64,000 nt of DNA, from the NCBI GenBank assembly GCA_964468435.1, contig CAYXVE010000001.1:251299-315298 (forward strand). Reading direction: 5' to 3'. The translations under genes and the position numbers were made by a program. Positions 62,301 through 64,000 of the stretch are shown here, piece after piece; position 1 is the first letter of the stretch, and each line of letters opens with the position of its first letter. The notes beneath the pieces are model-generated. The model was not told the DNA's origin. It saw only the letters and a list, made by a program, of their open reading frames with translations, and ran no database searches. This DNA is from JBCCTX01 sp964468435 (GTDB taxonomy: Bacteria; Bacteroidota; Bacteroidia; J057).

Positions 62301-63219
62301 TGGCTTTGCCTCCTACAATAGCCGCGTGATACTCAGCGTCAATCGCGCCAACCGCGTGGAACTCGACGATATCCAGATTCAGCCCCGGCCGGAGGATGAA
62401 CTCAGTACCCAGCCTATCGTCCCAGAGATGATATTCGTCAAAGGAGGCTCCTTTCTCATGGGCAGCCCGGAAGATGAACCGGATAGACGTAAGGATGAAA
62501 CCCTGCACAGAGTTATCCTGAGTGACTATTACATCGGGAAATACGAAGTTACCAACGCCGAATACGTCCGTTTCCTCAATGCCAAAGGAAATCAGGAAGA
62601 GGGAGGTACAACCTGGATTGATCTTGAGGGATTTGGAATTAATTCAAGAATACAATTTGAGGGGGAAAGCTATTCAGTGGAAAAGGGATATGCAAACTAT
62701 CCGGTCATCAATGTGAGCTGGTATGGGGCCAGGGCATATTGTGATTGGCTGAATGAAACGCAGTGCGGGGGTAGAACAGGTTGGCAACTCCCCACAGAGG
62801 CTCAATGGGAATATGCTGCGGCAGGGGGAATGGAGGGATACGATCCTAAAGGAGGTCGAACATTCATTTATGCGGGAACCAGTGATCTAGAGGAACTGGA
62901 GAATTATGCCTGGTATGATGAAAATTCTAATGAAGAAAATCAGGTGGGACAAAAACTTCCCAATCCTTTAGGCATCTATGACATGAGTGGAAATGTATAT
63001 GAATGGTGTAGCGATTGGTATGGGGAAGCGTATTATGCCAATAGCCCAGAGCAAAACCCTGAAGGACCAAAAACGGGGGATCTCCGGGTGGTTCGTGGCG
63101 GCTCCTGGGTCAATACAGTTAACTACTGCCGCGTCTCGGATCGCGACAGGCTCAACCCGATTTTCAGGAGCTACAATCAGGGTTTTCGGGTTTGCGGGTA
63201 CTCAGGAGCGAGTGACTAA
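59341..63219 (+). CDS. Membrane protein with CoxE/vWA-like region and extracytoplasmic FGE-like domain
   Basis: 1292 residues. 1-90 resembles the N-terminus of MoxR-associated CoxE/vWA proteins (KYPFLADLLSTLEWEGFPMG, PLFVRSEAEQQ). Helix 99-119, an outside beta segment 120-265 and helix 268-287 follow. 300-710 is cytoplasmic, with a vWA-like core near 370-450 (SDYLLLIDRQ, RLIVISAGAAFF) whose DxSxS metal motif is replaced by DRQTR. After helix 714-733 come a helical segment, a CarboxypepD_reg-like domain (932-1015) and an FGE/SUMF1-type domain (1027-1288; FVKGGSFLMGS, WQLPTEAQWEYAAAGG, GIYDMSGNVYEWCSDWY, VVRGGSW). The first of the two FGE cysteines is Asn (N1258); the second is C1263. So copper-dependent FGE chemistry is unlikely. 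TAG-ATG coupled to MoxR. Confidence 0.85.
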   Translation: MLQTHKYPFLADLLSTLEWEGFPMGVGKHLQVQQLVRVIPEDLPVEAWKSHLSPLFVRSEAEQQHFGEIFDQVYERWKKLEQPAGGVQPQHPANLWQRMLYGILGLLLTLWGYLLYQSLFPKNPCPELQKTVSISGNAGDTLRECMGDLLNMADTITYAALSKGGEMYVDSAQQIYATLDTSGCLEVLVPYDRTSISLWVKIARGNCLDSTSLIVDVINPRTPNIDSLIRQQPPLLSTLPIPFYTDITTLKISPEIQNLQVFYDKHLWWIKLLGIGLISLGLFAFLRRKYQLRRQVIAELEQRDQPPFIWNIPFTTVPDLILDERFPMLLTQLRQRGVGENQRVDMPRTIAATAREAGRLSLRYRALRHTSDYLLLIDRQTRRNHRAQLYDYLYHTFNAQEVHIERFYYNGDPRLCWNEAYPQGISLQQLAQRYGNHRLIVISAGAAFFNPVTGRPARWSRILDSWSRRLLLSPKPWSEWGGKERRLADRFQVMPASLDSLYLAVSQWNAGESLPGDWQRQIKDAIEESIKLKGDLLSTLREYYDESMIRWIAACAIYPALQWELTLYLGQQIDDQLLRLENLRQLCRLPWFVEGKMPEAVRSELLAYLPESEEVTLRKQLYQVFSQSAPPPLDSAAYEEYTLNLIVNELHWVKDSRRRKELQEQLANHLAAGAEADWVSLKALEKPRKETDFQLPPNLNKLAGQEADRPGLLRHAFLSVLLFALLGSILMPWRPEVKACQGELITFDGMQLCLDSPEDTLVYYEYAIRKALTENNLITANNLLDETLEFIEVDSILAFDRSDSLRAKHYFNIAVSYFNGGIRRIQEAGGNTITGNQRNSPAQSAPSKEPETIFYDVMNQSQRDTVCNEYFTTAVYNIPAGYADHELVAQMQEVLRSYCVSDSLETIEPPQPEVGGQQPVPLDTLDTTGRTPIQGRVLDIYGNPVPGASVLISRYGTRTLTDGTFMTLLPVDSVQLGDSVRISITADGFASYNSRVILSVNRANRVELDDIQIQPRPEDELSTQPIVPEMIFVKGGSFLMGSPEDEPDRRKDETLHRVILSDYYIGKYEVTNAEYVRFLNAKGNQEEGGTTWIDLEGFGINSRIQFEGESYSVEKGYANYPVINVSWYGARAYCDWLNETQCGGRTGWQLPTEAQWEYAAAGGMEGYDPKGGRTFIYAGTSDLEELENYAWYDENSNEENQVGQKLPNPLGIYDMSGNVYEWCSDWYGEAYYANSPEQNPEGPKTGDLRVVRGGSWVNTVNYCRVSDRDRLNPIFRSYNQGFRVCGYSGASD

Positions 63220-63229
63220 CCCTTGAGCC

Positions 63230-63246
63230 CTTTTACCCGCTTACCC
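63230..63246 (-). repeat. Copy of short dispersed repeat
   Basis: Reads GGGTAAGCGGGTAAAAG on the minus strand, 16 of 17 bases identical to 16565-16581 and likewise beside a short palindromic sequence (CCGAGCGAAGCGAGG at 63254-63268). Lies 11 bp after the FGE-like gene. Confidence 0.4.
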
Positions 63247-63460
63247 TTGATCGCCGAGCGAAGCGAGGCCCGATTTGGGGGGATAGCCGGGGTAAGGTGC
63301 TATTGAAATGGGGTAGTGGGGCGTCTATATTTCTGCAAACCTTCAATTGATAAGAAAACACAACAATACCTTGACTCATCAGCACAATTGAATTTTCAAT
63401 ATAATTGTCCATAGATCTTCAGAATGAATTGGGTTTTTTGTTAGAAAATCATTTACGAAA

Positions 63461-63895
63461 ATGGAACCCAATAAACGCAAGACCCCCCGTCGCATCATCA
63501 TTCCCTATGCAAAGTATCTCAAATCCTATGCACGGAAGCATCGTAATGGCTCTACCAAGGCTGAGGTCTTCCTATGGCTTCGTTTAAAGGGCCGTCAGGT
63601 CTGCGGCTATGATTTTCATCGCCAGAAACCTCTGGATCAGTTTATCGTAGATTTTTTTTGTCATGAATTGATGCTAGTCATCGAAGTGGATGGGAGATAT
63701 CATCAGTTTCGGATACGAGAGGATCAAATCCGTCAGAAGCGTTTGGAGGCGTATGGGTTGCACGTTCTCCGCTTTTCTAATGAGGCGATCATTCATCACA
63801 TGCCTAAGGTGATGCTCCAGATCGTATCCTGGATCGATGCCCATGAGGGCAAGATTGTGCCCTACGACGGGCGAAGGCCCTTTGGGGATATCTAG
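63461..63895 (+). CDS. DUF559 endonuclease-like protein
   Basis: 144 residues of the DUF559 (PF04480) restriction-endonuclease/Vsr-like fold: STKAEVFLWLRLKGRQVCGYDFHRQKPLDQFIVDFFC is the family opening (F-x-R-Q-x-P-x…IVDF), followed by LVIEVDGRYHQF (E-x-D core) and LEAYGLHVLRFSNEAI. These small proteins are widespread, often in many copies per genome and next to repeats; function is unknown. Here a palindromic repeat starts right at the stop codon. Confidence 0.88.
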   Translation: MEPNKRKTPRRIIIPYAKYLKSYARKHRNGSTKAEVFLWLRLKGRQVCGYDFHRQKPLDQFIVDFFCHELMLVIEVDGRYHQFRIREDQIRQKRLEAYGLHVLRFSNEAIIHHMPKVMLQIVSWIDAHEGKIVPYDGRRPFGDI

Positions 63896-63987
63896 CCCTC
63901 TCAAGAGGGGAAAACAGTAACCAATGGCCTCATCATCGGATATCGGCTGAGACCTCTCAGCACCCAACCGCGCCCTCTCGAGAGGGC
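63896..63987. repeat. Pair of CCCTCTC-type palindromes after DUF559 gene
   Basis: CCCTCTCAAGAGGG at 63896-63909 and GCCCTCTCGAGAGGGC at 63972-63987 are near-identical inverted repeats about 76 bp apart. The first begins directly after the DUF559 stop codon. The segment resembles palindromic repeats linked to DUF559 genes; the window ends before a possible further copy. Confidence 0.6.
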
Positions 63988-64000
63988 TGTCAATGCTGAA

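Noticed and set aside
62419..63219. FGE-like domain as the maturase of the sulfatase at 36824-38506
   Set aside because: The first copper cysteine is replaced by Asn, the domain is fused to a MoxR-linked membrane protein 24 kb away, and sulfatase maturases in Bacteroidota are often the radical-SAM type. No support beyond name similarity.
1..64000. CRISPR array, insertion sequence or prophage
   Set aside because: No regularly spaced 28-37 bp repeats, no transposase or integrase, and no phage structural genes were seen; the only repeats are the minisatellite, palindromes and one short dispersed element.

Overview
The window looks like a chromosomal segment of a Bacteroidota bacterium, possibly of the Saprospiria/Cytophagia type. 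The grounds are a SusC/SusD pair, a gliding-motility-type C-terminal (CHU_C) surface protein, TAnnTTTG-like -7 promoter elements, many exported catabolic enzymes with short signal peptides or lipoboxes, and a single bifunctional RelA/SpoT protein. The genus is not determinable by eye. There is no rRNA, CRISPR array, insertion sequence or intact prophage.

Layout. 0-4.7 kb holds sugar-acid catabolism: the tail of a Gfo/Idh/MocA oxidoreductase, a gluconate permease and gluconokinase in a 4-bp-overlap operon, and a D-threonine-aldolase-like PLP enzyme. 4.7-9.1 kb is housekeeping: trigger factor (TTG start), tRNA-Leu(TAG), RelA/SpoT and tRNA-Leu(TAA). 9.5-16.4 kb is a SusC/SusD uptake pair followed by a secreted metallophosphoesterase. 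17-25.3 kb is an unusual divergent cluster. One side encodes a 979-residue fusion of a transglutaminase-like domain to an M20 N-carbamoyl-amino-acid hydrolase. The other encodes an Fn3 membrane protein, a sodium/solute symporter, a 40-residue membrane peptide, an aspartate-carbamoyltransferase homologue without the aspartate-binding Arg/Gln, and an AsnB-type amidotransferase. Together these suggest an undescribed ureido/carbamoyl-amino-acid pathway. 25.5-31.6 kb has a large membrane protein of unknown function, an IgGFc-binding/PKD/CHU_C surface protein and an AT-rich orphan HsdR_N-type nuclease gene.

31.7-54.5 kb is mainly exported hydrolases and sugar enzymes: a D-aminoacylase-like amidohydrolase, dienelactone hydrolase, sulfatase with a decayed sulfatase beside it, a glycosidase-like protein, sugar isomerase, mannonate-dehydratase-like enzyme, esterase and ChbG-like deacetylase. 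Interspersed are a two-gene AT-rich cassette (a J-domain-like protein plus an HTH/HNH nuclease-like protein), an operon of GNAT-nitrilase, small membrane protein and Endonuclease Q, and an ABC exporter.

54.5-64 kb has an OmpA/beta-propeller protein and then a four-gene same-strand block: an EAD11-like adaptor, a coiled-coil/iSTAND-like protein, a MoxR AAA+ ATPase, and a 1292-residue membrane protein with a CoxE/vWA-like cytoplasmic region and an extracytoplasmic formylglycine-generating-enzyme-like domain. This resembles the NTPase-centred conflict (immunity) systems described in multicellular bacteria. The window ends with a DUF559 nuclease gene next to palindromic repeats.

All calls rest on reading translations and motifs; no database search was possible.
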